From Pisolithus tinctorius (Eukaryota; Basidiomycota; Agaricomycetes; Boletales; Pisolithaceae), in contig JANFAH010000010.1 of assembly GCA_024663395.1 (NCBI GenBank), positions 1-64,000 of the forward strand: 64,000 bases of DNA. Direction: 5' to 3'. Of this stretch, positions 1-12,700 are shown in pieces. A program made the translations under genes and the position numbers. Under the pieces are notes generated by a model. That model was not told the DNA's origin, did not search any database, and saw only the letters and a list, made by a program, of their open reading frames with translations. Numbering within the stretch: the stretch's first letter is position 1; each line of letters starts with the position of its first letter.

Positions 1-1096
1 GTGAACAGTTCACGGCATCTCTTAGATTGATTGACTGAGATTTGAACCTCTTTACTAACGCCCCAAGGTACCATCATATGCGCAGTTGTGAGGCCATTTC
101 TATGGACCCAGGGATCACTCTCCTTGTAGAAGCTCAGCCCTCACAGCTCTCACTTTTCCATAGGCTTTTCCTTTCGGCCAACAAACAATAAACAAGCATA
201 GCCCTAGGTACTCACGATGCATCGGATCAGGTGGAACCTCGGGAGATGTCCCACCCTGCCAATTTAACCTCACGATTGTTGATTATGTAATATATGCACG
301 AATATTATGTAGTGAAATGGCGTCGTCGCTCGACGTTCATGAACTCTGTGATAATGCCATGATATATATAATATCCACTGGAGAGTATGAATGTGAAATG
401 CTGGTACACCGGGGGCCCAAGGTCAATGGGAAATTAACTTTCCAAGAAGTTTTGCAGTCATTTGATTACATAATATATGTGGGTGGTCACACGCTCAGGG
501 AGAACCCCACAAACCTCTAAGCTTGAAATGGTAACCTGATCGTTCTCGGCCGCGTCAGACAGCCATCCACGGGGGTCACTCAAGTCAAATACAGAAGAGA
601 GTACGTTTTGTTATTCCGGATCATTGGAGGTCAACACAAACACACAGACCTTGAGCCAGATGGACAGCAATTTAGGTAATTACCCCTGCATGAACGAACG
701 TGTTAACGAAAGAGAGTGAGACTCTTTCCTGTGTCATGCGGAAATAGTAAGCAGGGTATCAGCACAGGCAGATCTTCCAGCGCCAAGTCTACAGACATAC
801 AGCCTCATATGCCGTGTGGGTATTTTTTTCTGTCAGTAGCGTTTAAATTCTTGATAACGCCAGTTGCCTCCAGCCTGTCCTAATCCATAAACTACACGTG
901 CGTGGCCCTCAACCGACGTGATTGGTCGGGGACGCCAACTGATCCCATCGGACAGTGGCAATTTACGTAATGGAAGATTCCCAGTCCATTTAGGGGAGAG
1001 GCGCTCCCTACTCCTTGACACTACATAAAACGCTAACAGGCCGACTGCGCTAACAGCCTGACACGATCCCCATTCCCACTCCCAGCCCTCGTCGAT
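1..1096. other. No gene recognised
   Basis: Only short open frames are present, none with codon bias, recognisable motif or splice-supported extension. The last 200 bases probably carry the promoter and 5' leader of the gene starting at 1097. Confidence 0.5.
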
Positions 1097-2546
1097 ATGG
1101 TCGGCACCCTCAGCTTTACCGGCGACACCCACTTCGAGGTATGTCGTCGTTCTCTGCAATAGAAGCCCCGGAATTCTGACGTCGGAATATACATAGGTCA
1201 TCACCGTTTTGGCAAATTGCGGTACTGATACCGTTCGGGCGCGACAGGCTCTAGTAACATGGATTCAACGCAAGCAGCACAAAGGCAGGTCAACGGACCA
1301 CATTCTCACCAAATTGCGCCAGCTTGAACAGAAGGTCCGTCTCCTTGTTTAGTGCGGCTAACTGCCTCCACTTACTCGTTTCGACGCGCAGTTCATCAAA
1401 GACTTCTCACTGCATGATGCTTTCCGCGAAGCCAGGGCAGTAACATTCCTGCCCAGGTCCCCCGATCTCCCTCTTCCGGACTTCGTCAATAAACGCCACT
1501 CGTATTCCTCGACGCGATCGTCAGAGAGCCCAGTTATCGACGTCACTCGCGGCGAGAACTCACGTTATAGCCCGGTTTCTTCTCCTCAAACTCCCACCTT
1601 CCCAACTACCTCTTATAATCGTTTCTCTCCTTCATACTCTGAACGCAGACTTGATCCATACGCCGAGGAGCCTGAATCACCATCTACTTCAGATAATTCC
1701 CCTTCCCCCGGAGGCAGCCAGAGTCCGTTTCATTCCAGCCCATATGTCAATCATTCACCGACCGTTTACACGCCATATCCTTTGGTCGCAGTTCGCAGTA
1801 CAAGGAAGCCGCCGACCCTATCCCCTCCTTCCCCCACGATCGTTCCCCAACGCCATCGTTCTGTTTCCAACCCTGTTCCTCCTGCTCCAATCATGACCCG
1901 CCGCTCAATACCCCCCCTAAACCGTCTCTCTGAGCCATCTATCGCTTTACCCCCCACTCCTCGCCCTGCTCCAACACAGCCTGTTCCTCAGTCTGCATGC
2001 TCGTCAGCTGCTAGTTCTACGGTTTCCTTGGCATCCCCAGTATCCCCAAATCCTCAACCATATAATGACAGTGGTTTACGCATGCCGTCACCACTGCCTT
2101 CTTCCCCTTACTCCTCTAAAGAATCTTTCACGACAGTTACCGACATCGAACGATACATCCCTTCCGATATTGACCTCACAGATCAAGACTGCTTCTCGAA
2201 CTTCAGGGTTGTTACGCGGTCGGACAGCCCCCTTCACGGCGAAGCAAGCCACAGCCGTAGTAGTGCTGTCGGTACTGCCCCTCCTTCGTATGCGGATGCA
2301 GTGGCTCATCTGCTGTCGGAACACGGATGGGAGATAGGGCCCCGGCTTGAAAAGGCTCTCAAAATATGTAGTGCCTCCCTGGCCGTGAAGGAGCAGGTAC
2401 TCAAATGCCTTCGCTCCGAGCCCGGATGCGATCCTCCGCATTGGCAGAGTCGACTGAGGGAATGCGATCTCAATCCTGAGGCCGTTGATTTCATCGTGGA
2501 TGAGATGTGTAGGGAGCTGGAGGACGTACCCGGGAGAGCGCTGTGA
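1097..2546 (+). CDS. Ser/Pro-rich protein of unknown function, 3 exons
   Basis: Model: exons 1097-1138, 1197-1334, 1392-2546, giving 444 residues. Both introns (58 and 57 nt) are GT-AG and phase 0, and the frame stays open throughout. The N-terminal ~75 residues (starting MVGTLSFTGDTHFE) are helical and charged and include a run around KLRQLEQKFIKDFSLHDAFREA. Residues ~80-310 are disordered, rich in Ser, Pro and Thr. A compact C-terminal part (~340-444) looks helical and ends near DEMCRELEDVPGRAL. I recognise no catalytic motif, signal peptide or membrane segment. It resembles the many fungal proteins with a small N-terminal domain and long disordered tail, possibly a regulatory scaffold; function unknown. 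The start is the first ATG that joins in frame to exon 2. Confidence 0.75.
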
Positions 2547-5500
2547 TGATTCTCTTTCTCGCCCAAACAGAACCGAAAAAAAGCGAAAAAAAAGTTGCCA
2601 CTATGTATAGAATGTCGAGGCTAACTTCTGGTCTAAGTCTTTTCGGTTGTGTATACTGTACCCTAAGTGTGTTGTGCGTCTTGTAATTTGTCTGTACTCC
2701 CACTTGCTGTTCTAGTTAGGTGTCTTGTTGGCTCGTTTCGGGTACATCTGTGCTTATTTGCTTGTTTATTGCCTAGATTATTGAAATGCATTTCTGGCTT
2801 CGATGCGCTGCACATTGCCTCACGGCTCGGAAGGAACATGCTACGAAGAACAACTGAGGAGAAATGTACGAACCCGACTGTCACGGAAAATTCAGGACCA
2901 CCGTCGTTATGCACATGCTGCATGTATACCCAATAGCTGCAATATCGTTCCAAGGGGATGGCGCAGCTCACAGCTCATTCTGAGTTCATGACGCCATGCC
3001 AGCTTACTCCCAACCACTTCTCCTCCTTGCACGTTCGTCGCACTTCCGGGCACCAAGTCATTAGGTGATAACAGGCTGTCCTAGGCTGTCCTCCTTCCTG
3101 TAGTGCATAATAATTTGTACCGGAATTTCTGTCAGTCAGTCAGTCAGTCAGTCAGCAAATGTACTTACCTAACCGGCGCTAATCCTGTTCCTGCAGCCCT
3201 GTCCTTATACGTTCCCCGAGAGCTGGCTCGGCGACCCCGATGAGACTTATCAGACTTATCAGGGTAATTACGAAGAGGAGCTCTCGCCCGATCCACTAAC
3301 ATGCTGATCGTGACTTTGTGACTGTTAACTGTACAGTCATATAGCCTATTTCCGTCCCACGGACGCAGTTCGACCGACAGCTTAGAGCCCTGAATTTTCT
3401 GAAAGTGTCTTCGCGGACCCGTCGCGAGTTTACCTACGACATCCGTCATTTTTCTGCTTACTTTCCCATGTCAACAACCTATTCAGTAAGTGCTACTCAG
3501 CAGTCTATAACAGTGCGTATCTCAGCCACTGGCATCAATCTGAAAGTCACCTTTAGGATCATGGGGCTTGGCCTGGCTTAGCCAGTACGGACGACAGGGT
3601 CTGTCTCCATGTGTACGTATGTATCTGCCTTTCACACGTACCCTGATCGTGTACCCGGTACAGGGCGATCGGGCGAAGAAAGTCTATAGAACAAACTGTG
3701 AAAGCGTGTGTATAGCGAAATCGAGTGCGTCTTTTCCTTACATTCGCCCGCTTCTCTACTACGCGTTATCTCGACACCAAAGGATACAATCTGAAAGACC
3801 CTACAAACACCGTAAGGGTCTATGGTGTTTCCGTCTCCGTACTATAATTTGACTCTCATTCACGTGTTCGACTAGGACGCAAGGTTTGTGCCGTAGCTAA
3901 GACGCACAATACCCACTTAGGAATGATGATCACGTCCACTATTTGGTACCGGTGACAGAACTCACATCTTCTGTTTTCTTGCGGTCGACGAATAGATAGC
4001 CTTGCACCCGGTCCCGTCGTAACGGCTTCGCCTTGAACCAAGTCCCCTGAGTATCCCTCATAATGGATCCCTTCTCTGAAAGAAATTGTCCTCGGAGTAT
4101 CAACTATCATTCTGATACCAGTCCGGACCGGTCAGAGTAGATTTCGTGTCCGAACATATGACGGAAGATGATCAGATACCACATTAGTCCAAAGACATAT
4201 ATGACAGCGGCATCGACTTGACCACTAATGGAAAAGTCAGTCGACGCGCAACGCAAGGCTTTGAAACCGTACTAACTCTTTGCATACTTAGTGCCATCTA
4301 CAGTACTCTCTCATAGTCACTGCTAAGATAACTGCCATTAACCTCCATTGGCCCCGAGCTTCCAACACAAACGACCCTTCTCTGGGGGGACCCGAGGCAA
4401 ATTCGGATAAGGTTACGCTATTTTTGCGAGATTCTGCCACAAGTTTGGGTCTTGGAGTATCTGGATTCCATAGGGATATTCAACACGGACCCCTTTAGCC
4501 CTACTCCTGTCGCCGAGAAGACCGTCTGATGTCGGCCTTATGCGGACCTACCCATGATGACCCTGTAAAGTCTCCCACACAAAGGTTAAACCAATCTTGG
4601 CAAATCAAGCTAGGTACATTAAGAGAAAAAGAGTTTGACCGTGGTTATCTATGCCGTCTAGTGTTTGGGTAGGGTGTCATAGACATCTTCAAGGTAGCCG
4701 AGATAATTCTTCCCCACAGCTTTTGCTGCCGGTGAACCGAAATGCTTCGAGGCGAACTGAGCGCAACGGTCACACCCAACATTGTGAAATGTCTGTAAAC
4801 ATCTGGCCGATAATGAATAATCATTCAAACGTCTTGAAAAACTTATTTGCGCGTCGTTAATCTCCAATCTGAAAGCCCGGCTTCACGCCCGGAAAGACCG
4901 TCGATCGCATCGTATTCCGTGCGGAAGTTGGATGAGATATAACTTAGACGACGACGACGACGATAAGAAGTTTTGTGATACGTGTGTATCTCACTCGTAC
5001 ATAAGGTCTTCAGGCGTGGGGCTACACGTTAGCTGTAACGCTACATGCTTCGACTCTTCAGATGAAGGCGAAGAGCCCTTGAACCGACTTCAGCTCAGTC
5101 GTTTGAAAGCTCACCTCCATAAGCAAAGAGTCGGGCATTCAAGTGAGTCCTTGAGCCTAGATAACCCATCAGCGCGATCAGTCTAAAACGGAGGACATAG
5201 TATAGGATGCGTTCAGACTGCCACCAATTGTGAGAGATGAATGTAATTGTGGCATCGAAGTGTAGCAAAACAAGCTCGGGAGCATTTTCAAGGTGGCAAT
5301 TTTGGGGACGGCCAGGTGGGACGCCCCGTGAGGCCGACGTGCACTATTGTTAATCATCTTTGACAGTACAGCGTCCCGTTTGAAAGAAAAAAAGTTGGTG
5401 AAGTCCCTCCAAATAGCTGCTAACTATCAGCCCATCGACCGCCAATGATCAAGTAACTCACGGATAAGTTGCCTCACTATGAATACCAACTAAACATGGA

Positions 5501-6295
5501 CTCCATACGTCAGTATAATATGCTTGCTTACGAGGGCATATGGACTTGGAGATTATCTCCTCCCCCACCAATAAGAGACGGCAAGCAACGATGATTGCCT
5601 TATATGGTCGTTAATTTGTCGGAGACAGAAGTGGCATAGCCATAACCAAATGTGTTTCCATGATCGTTTGATGATCATCTTCAACATGCACTGCAAGTAC
5701 TGGCAGGGACCCTGCTGATTGCTCGCTAGGTAACCATGGATGATTCGATGATGAGGATGGCATCCCATGCATTCTTAGCAGTGCATCGTACGTAGCACGA
5801 TATGACTGGGTCACATATAACACCCGTTCGTCGCATTCTAACAGGTCCTATGACACTTCGTCTCGACATCATACTGTACGCTTTCCAGTCGATGTGCGTT
5901 CATTTCTTGTTTTTATGTCTTCTCCAAGCGGGCCATTCTCAGTTAGTCCCTGGAACACCTCGGACTTCGCCCTCCATTTGAGTAGTCGCAAGTTCTATTG
6001 GAAGATAGGTGAAAGCAAGGTGAAAGTCATTTCTTGTAACTTCCTACTTGAGCGTCACGTTCCGGTGTCCGTAACAACGGACGTGCTGTCATATTAACAG
6101 ATCAGTCAAATCGAAGCGCCCTCGTGGTAAGAACGACACAGGTCGTTGATCTTCCGAGGTCATTTACTTATCTTCACCCCGACAATCGATCGCATAAGTA
6201 GCGGCTGTTCACAATCCAGGAGCCCTGTCCCTCAAGGCCATCCCACACACTCCTTCCAGGGTGCAGGTCATCCTCGTATCACGGCATCCAAAGAC
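2547..6295. other. Long intergenic stretch without recognisable gene
   Basis: About 3.7 kb with only short, unsupported open frames on both strands. It contains a (GTCA)n microsatellite at 3131-3155 and a short (GAC)n run near 4947-4966. No transposon domain, tRNA or conserved protein was found. CpG is not depleted here, unlike the right half of the window. Confidence 0.45.
3131..3155. repeat. (GTCA)6 microsatellite
   Basis: Six perfect tandem copies of the tetranucleotide GTCA plus one extra base. It lies in intergenic DNA. Confidence 0.9.
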
Positions 6296-7174
6296 ATGTT
6301 CTTCCGCATCTTTCGGTTCAGGCGTAAACAACGTTCAGCTCCCCCGTCTACACCCCGTTCCGCAAAGGCGTCAACGTGCCCGGAGCCTTTGACTCCTCCG
6401 GAACATCCTGCGTCCACTCCAGCACAAGAGCCGACGCCCGTCCCCCTCAGCCCTATCATTTTCGTTAGTCGGGATCGCAAACAAGCTGATACGTATGCTG
6501 GTCGTGTGCGCATTTCCGCAAACACCGGGTGCGGAATATTTTCTCCACGTCCTGCGATATCTCGGAAGAAGAGACATGTGTCCTTCCTCGTCATGGGAGA
6601 CGACGCTAAGGCGGGGCCCTCGTCGTCTCCACCGACTCCATATCCATTTCTTTCTTCGTTTCCCCCATCTTCATCCCGGCCAACTCGTGAATCATTTTCC
6701 TCGGTGTCGACGCTTGTCGACACCGAACGAGCCTCACCCAAACCCTCAGCGGCTGACGCCCTTGTCTGGGAGGATATACTCGATGAGAGGGTCTCAGGTA
6801 TTGCCGAGGCGAATACGAATGCTGGTGCACAGGCCGAACTACCATCTTCACCCAGAAGAGAGAAACCAAGGGACAAGAGCCGTCACCTTTCGATGCTTCC
6901 GTCCCTGTCCAAGCGCTCCAAATCAATCCGGTTCTCTGTGCCGGTTCCTCCCCGTGGAGGGTCGGCACCTCAGACGCCTTCTATTCCATCCGGAACTTCC
7001 ACTAATGTGCCGCCTCCTTCGCGTCGTACGAGTCGAAGGATCTCGGTGATTTCCACTACTAGCCTCTCGGGTTCAGCCAAGGCTAGCAAGTCGAAGAGAG
7101 CATCGAGATGGAGCCAACACGTGAAAAGCCCAGAGACTCAGGAGGTGTTGAAAGCACTAAGTTACATGTCCTAA
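6296..7174 (+). CDS. Low-complexity basic/Ser-Pro-rich protein, unknown function
   Basis: Intronless frame of 292 residues from the ATG at 6296. An upstream in-frame ATG at 6146 would add 50 residues, but the segment starting MFFRIFRFRRKQRSAPPSTP looks like the natural N-terminus. The protein is rich in Ser, Pro, Thr and Arg, with several basic patches (FRFRRKQR, SRKKRHVSF, LSKRSKSIRFS, SRRTSRRISV) resembling kinase target sites or nuclear localisation signals. A short acidic patch (ALVWEDILDERVSG) sits mid-protein. The C-terminus (residues ~270-292) may form a short helix. No enzyme motif, signal peptide or membrane helix is visible. Codon use and length of open frame support a real gene; function unknown. 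Confidence 0.65.
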   Translation: MFFRIFRFRRKQRSAPPSTPRSAKASTCPEPLTPPEHPASTPAQEPTPVPLSPIIFVSRDRKQADTYAGRVRISANTGCGIFSPRPAISRKKRHVSFLVMGDDAKAGPSSSPPTPYPFLSSFPPSSSRPTRESFSSVSTLVDTERASPKPSAADALVWEDILDERVSGIAEANTNAGAQAELPSSPRREKPRDKSRHLSMLPSLSKRSKSIRFSVPVPPRGGSAPQTPSIPSGTSTNVPPPSRRTSRRISVISTTSLSGSAKASKSKRASRWSQHVKSPETQEVLKALSYMS

Positions 7175-8070
7175 GGAACGGTAGCACCAAATGATCGACA
7201 TTCTGGTATGTGGTATATGGGGAAAAAGTCGACATTTTCAATTTGTGGGGAGATGCCGAAAAACGAGATGGTATTTGCTGTTGAGCGAGAGGTTGGCGGG
7301 ATACGTGGGAGACACACCAGTGCTTTTCGGTCGATGGTATGACGACGGAGCCAGAGTTGGTCGAAGATTTGGTGTTCCAGCCGCACAAGTATTCTATCCA
7401 CACGTTCTTTTCTTCGCCTTTTTTTTATCTTACAGTAGTCGCCTGTCTCGAAATTACTTGGAACTGATACTGTAAGCTTCGGGCAGCAGTGCTCTTTGAG
7501 ATCTTTAGTGCACAATACGGCGTGAAGCCTCATGGAATATGAAGAGCTGGATCCTACTTCGTACATAACAACTAGGAATCACTAGATATCGCCCATGGTG
7601 GATTTTCCTACCCGCAATCAAGTACTGCTGAGCGGCAGAGGATACAGAGATGCATTAATGGCACACCTCTGAGTACGACGTGCGTGATGTGTGTATTTAT
7701 CATGGTAATATCATCATTCTCTTCTTCGCTCAGCCCTGCGAAATACTAGTAAAGTATGACCCACCTCCGCAATTGCGTGCACTCCGGGTATGTATTGGTA
7801 GCCCCAAAAGGATCCAAGCACTCACTCACCAGATCAAATGGTATGCCGACTCGTCGACAAACACGAGCTAGTTGGGTTCTTCGCTGAATGCATCGCGTGT
7901 CGCACAGCCCTCTATTCTTATTTCTGTCAATGGTGAACATTGAACAGTGAACCTCCAAAAATACAGACCCAGATGGCTACAATAATAAGTACATAATATG
8001 GACGACGCAGGAAACACGACGGAATAGATCAATGTTACACTCACAACGCACAAGTACAGTAGAGATGTCG
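7175..8070. other. Intergenic, nothing recognised
   Basis: Short frames only. It lies between the 3' ends of two convergent genes, so it probably holds just 3' regions. Confidence 0.4.
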
Positions 8071-9185
8071 TCAAGCGAACGACAACAATAATTGTATTGC
8101 CGTGCCCAGCAACACCGTACTAGCCAATAGATGCGCCGCGAATGATGATGGGAGAGCACCGTCAACAAGTGGAACTGCCAATGCGATCGTCTGATTCAAG
8201 CAAACTGTCAAATTCGTATCGATGTTCGACGGAAGGGGTGAATCCGTCATATTGGTGTTGTTACTGAACGTTACTGAGTTGTTGTACCCATCCAGCGTTA
8301 GTACGACGCTACTTGCGCGATAGTATTGAATGGCTTGTTCGGGATGTGGGGCAGTCGCAGAGCTCGCGTTAAAGGCTACTGGCGAGGAGGAGCTGGATGA
8401 AGAGAGGTAGTGCGAGCAGTTGGCGTCGATGGAATGAATAAGGGACACAATGGTGCTATTGTCAGATAAGACATGAAATATGGTATTTGGGCTGGAAGTG
8501 TTGGATATAAACGTGGCTTCCATGAGGGGACCGCCGAAACGGCTCGTATTATAGGCGTCCCCGTACTGCATGAAAAATAGTACCATCAACAAGAAGGACG
8601 TGCAATCATACACATCGAAAGGAAATACCTCTGAACCATTGAGATAAGGTTGACTCTCTGCTGCAGTGTCATTCCACACGACTGGCCAGTACCAGAACGG
8701 GAAACCACGACCTGAAACGCCGCGTCCTGTGATGCTCGGATACCCGCTTCCATAGGTTCTGTCGGTCCACAGTTCGGGTCATAGACGACAGTCAGCGTTC
8801 AGGAAGAATGGTTACCTGCTGCCGAATATTTCGTCCCTCGTCCCCCCACCAGCACTCCGCCCGGCGAACAACTCACCGGGGGGAATCACGATGGATTCTC
8901 CACCGCCATATCCATAAGCAGTCGCACTACTCTTCCCGAGACTTCCGGACGAACTCGACGAAGACGAAAGAGGAATCGAACTTAGTTTGCCAGTCGAAGT
9001 ACCTGAAGACAGAGGAACTATCCTTAGGGAAACGTTAATCGGTAGAACTTCCACCCGGACTCTTACCACCACTGCCAGAACTTTCGCTTTCTCCCGGGCC
9101 CTCCAAACCGCCCGCACCCACACCCTCACCAGCACCAGCACCGATACCACCTTCGCCACCGACTGCAACTGCTCCACGCCGGGCC
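8071..9185 (-). CDS. Gly/Ser-rich secreted, probably GPI-anchored protein (5' end unresolved)
   Basis: Three exons are supported: 9185-9067, 9002-8816 and 8758-8071; all joins are GT-AG and keep phase. The first part is a Gly-rich stretch (GGEGGIGAGAGEGVGAGG), followed by a Ser run. Next comes a strongly patterned block across the second intron reading DEIFGSR-TYGSGYPSITGRGVSGRGFPFWYWPVVW. From memory this DEIFG-x-R-x-YGSGYP block recurs in basidiomycete secreted proteins of unknown role. The C-terminal half has many Asn-X-Ser/Thr sites (for example NTSR, NTSS, NNTNMT) and ends in a hydrophobic tail (HLLASTVLLGTAIQLLLSFA), as expected for a GPI signal. The start codon and signal peptide lie upstream of 9185 in one or more exons I could not fix. 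Likely cell-surface; function unknown. Confidence 0.7.
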
Positions 9186-9983
9186 CTACGTGAAATGAAG
9201 GGAACGTGCATGGAAATTAAAAAAATGAGGGGAGTGAATTGCTTCGGAGGGTGGTTCTGGGTAAAAGGAGTCCATTATAAATGCCAGTGCGCACTTGTGC
9301 TGTATGACCATACTTCAGGAGTATCACGAGTGGCAGTGGCTGATGCCAAAGCCCTCCAGGCGCCCCTCCAGCAGTACCATCTCCGACTCCCGCGCCAGTG
9401 GAGGGCTCAGGGAGGACGGAACAAAAAATTTTCAGACCTAGACCTGGAAGCGTCCAGGAATATGCCGATCGATTAGAACCCCCCGAAGCTTATCTACCTC
9501 AGCACAGTGGTATGCGGAAAAGAAACGGCAGACGAGCCTGCAGCATCAGTTCACAGTATGTATAATTCCGAGTTGTGCCAGAATACTTGAGGTATCGCTC
9601 GTACTAGCATTAGATTTTTCCAGGCTCCACAGCACACCGCAGGCTGCGGAAGCGCCCTCCCCCTTCACACTCTTCACACCGCACGTGTGGTGACGTCAAC
9701 GAAGGTATGCCTACTGCATCCGTGTCCCAGTAAGCTGCGACATTGAATGGCGAGTGGATAGAGCGCTTTGATAATCTGCTTTATGGCTTGTGTTGCACCA
9801 CACTCATCACCGTGTGTTGTACTGACCCGTCAGTTCGGAAGTCCATGGTCTTCACTATCTGCATCGTGACAGTACTAATCCCAATCTTTCAAAGTTTCCT
9901 CGGATTGTAGAACCTGAAGACAATGGCAGTGGCTCTGATAGGACATACTGGTACAAGTTCAATAGGTATGCTATGCGTATCTC
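9186..9983. other. Gap containing unresolved 5' exon(s) of the Gly-rich gene
   Basis: On the minus strand a frame open from about 9520 to 9318 encodes a further Gly-rich segment and could splice (donor GTATGG near 9317) in phase into the exon starting at 9185, but it has no Met. The true start is probably farther upstream. Nothing else recognised. Confidence 0.3.
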
Positions 9984-11320
9984 TTACTGTTCTTCCTTGG
10001 ACTCCGATCCCTCTTCAGACTTGTGCTTTCGACGTATGATAACATAGTTATCAGCGTCTTCGCCGGCAGGGATAGCTTCGATGTCGCCCTTCACTACACC
10101 GGAACGCTCGGGTGTGAAGTAATTTCTGCAGTGCGTAAGAGGAGAGTCAGTAATTCAAGCAGAGCGATCACAGGCATGCAAGCGAGGAGATCGCTAACCT
10201 TTCAGCTCGGATCATGTACAGATCGTGTGAGAGAAGTCCGTGTCCAGCTACAGGACCATAATACGATGTGCCTGCTAGTGAGCCGATGATGCACGTCCCC
10301 ACGAGAAGAAGGAAAGGTAGAAACGATACTGCGAGTACCATACCGGCGCTATGAATCGCAGGACGCGACAAATAAGAAAAAGCAAGATGTCAGCCATCGC
10401 CATCATCCCAAGCGATTATACCGTATCGAAAACTCACTCCATCCCCAAGCGGTGGCCCTGTTATCGGCGTACCACAACCCCACGAATCCAAGCCACTGGC
10501 AAAGCAGGGCTGTCGTAGGCTGTAGCGTGATTGTAGACCACGCAACGATAGCTGGGGCCACTCCAAGGCAAAGCCGTCTATAGCCTTTATACCCCCCATA
10601 CCCGGCTATCTCCATACCCCAGTGCAGTGCGCCTGAAGGTAGAGAGGCCCAATAAGCAACGCTTGGATAAAATTAATATTACCACACGAGGAAAGTCGTA
10701 CCTAGGAAAGATAGCAGCACGGCGCCGTAATGGACTTGGAAGTTAAGAGCTTGATCAAGAACGGTGAGCGCGACACCTGGATCGAGATTCGTAGCTAGTC
10801 CCAACGTAGCCAGTCCCGCCTGGTGGGCAAGGTACACGGTCGTCCCTGCAGATGCAATGTACGGCAAACCACCAGCAAGACCCATAACAAACACCGGAGT
10901 GGGCACCTTGACCGCAACAGCACCCGTAATTCCAAACTGTTAAAGTGACATGATATGAGCCGTTTCATCGTAACACACCGAACCATGCGTCCATGCTTAA
11001 GGTGTACTTACGAAAGAGTCAACTTTAGGTTTCACAGTGTCGACAGTGAACACGCCGCCCGCAATCTCGCGCGCCCAATCAGTAAGCGAGTTCCCTAATT
11101 CCTCCTTCACGTTCTGCGTAGCATGCTCGACGGATTGACTACCGGGTCTTCCTGAGACCGAGCTGGCAGCGAAGCGCGCGTGCAGTCGAGAAAGGCCACC
11201 ACCAGTGGCTACAAGACCGATTGTCCCGGGGACGCGCCCTGGACGTTTGAGCGAGATTGGGGAATTGCGCAACGCGAATGGACGTGCAAGGCAGACAAGT
11301 CGCTGGTACATCGTTTGCAA
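9984..11320 (-). CDS. DUF3429 (TMEM69-like) mitochondrial membrane protein, possible frameshift
   Basis: Exons 11320-11012, 10936-10702, 10632-10438, 10348-10199 and 10125-9984; about 343 residues. The N-terminus (MQTMYQRLVCLARPFALRNS) is basic and hydroxylated, like a mitochondrial presequence. The body has several membrane segments and family-like blocks: TPVFVMGLAGGLPYIASA, FLGALHWGMEIAGYGG, TALLCQWLGFVGLWYAD and PVWYSQYRFYLS. The C-terminus is charged. Family function is unknown; the human relative is TMEM69. One problem: in exon 4 the conserved WYSQYRFYLS block and the following membrane helix (LLVGTCIIGSLAG) are in different frames. Either one base is missing near 10315, or exon 4 starts at the later acceptor (10333), which restores the frame but drops the WYSQ block. 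Confidence 0.75.
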
Positions 11321-12700
11321 TGAAGCTAGCTAGCCTGGCGCAAGGCTGTCTTATGTGCGTTGGGCGCAACCACCTCAGGTATGACGTCATAGCCACCCTA
11401 TGCGGTCAGAGCTCCAAGTGGGGGACCTGAGTGTCTCGTGAAGCCTTACGTCCCGGATACTGAAGCAGTGAAGAATTCGGAGTGTTCGCTAGCAGACTCC
11501 GAATCAGTCATGGATGCTCCATGTTGGAGGAAAGGGTTTGACGGTGTGGCGCACTGCAACGTCATACACTAACCGACAGACCCGAGACCAAGTTGAAATG
11601 CCGGTCAATGTGTTCTGAATTTGACTATGCATGCTGACCTCCCTTGACCCTCTTGAACCCGGAAAATATCGGTCGGAAAAGTCGTGATAGGAGCACGGAC
11701 ATTTCTTTCGATCACAATCGTGCCACGCGGCTGAGGTCGGCGGTCCTGGTTAATCACAAGGGCAGCCGACAATATATAAGTCCGCACATTTGTCCTTTTT
11801 TTTTTCGGGGTTGCGTGAGGGTTCGCAAGGCAGTGGTTCGAGTTCAACACAACGTGGCGCAGTGCGCACGGAGGTTACGCCCTGCCGTATGCAGCTTACC
11901 TGGAAAGATATGGTGGAAGGGACTGCACTGTGTTGAAAAAACAACGTTCTAGGCAGTTGGGAAATCAATATTTTACTATCACTATTCGGAATGGCGGGCA
12001 GCAATTGAAGTACGGTCGCCGAGCGCGGGATCGACAAATCTGAGTGAAAAAGGTCACGGTCCTCGAACGAGCTTTGGGTATTCGGCGGCGGTATGTATGT
12101 GGGCCACTGACCCAGGAAGAGCTCAGGGTACTGGAATCTGCCACGCGGCACACCCACTCACACTATTTCCCGCGCTCGGGTCTCGAATTGAAAAAATAAA
12201 ATAAGAAATACAAAACGACGAGGTCCTCACCCTTTAAACGGCACAGTCATATAGGCACGCACGGTCACCATATCTGCTTCACGAGCCTAGTTATCGGATC
12301 CCCCTAGGAGTGTGAACGAGTGTGCTGCTTGTTATCAGTAATCAGAACACATTGACAGGTATCTCCTTTTCCAGCGGGCACACCGCGCACATCGCAATCA
12401 CCTGCTTTGGTAGCCATGGGAAGTTGAAGGGTTTTGTCTTCGCGGCTGCTCTAGAACGGAGGCCTGAAGTCGAGCACCACTTCACGCGGTACCAGAGCGA
12501 ATTATTAAGATTCGAACGGAGTCACATCACAAGGCACGAAAGGCACTGTGCGCTCCCACCAGGACCCTGCTTACAGCACCAGCAGCTCAGTGGTGCAGAA
12601 TAGTAAGACCAACGTGCGTTCCACCATTTTGGGATCTGTGCACAAGGTTAGCGCCACCAGAAAACCAAGAAAAATGTGTCCATCGCTTACCAAAACTAAT
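11321..12700. other. Intergenic, nothing recognised
   Basis: Lies between the start of the DUF3429 gene and the 3' end of the transporter gene, both on the minus strand. A 135-codon minus-strand frame (12157-11750) lacks any recognisable feature and was not accepted. Confidence 0.4.

Noticed and set aside
833..1204. 123-codon minus-strand frame
   Set aside because: It lies opposite the first exon of the plus-strand gene at 1097, whose splice joins are consistent, and its sequence shows no feature.
4932..5186. Frame starting MRYNLDDDDDDKK
   Set aside because: The acidic run comes from a short GAC repeat; nothing else supports a gene.
11750..12157. 135-codon minus-strand frame
   Set aside because: No recognisable motif, signal or splice-supported extension; amino-acid mix looks like chance.
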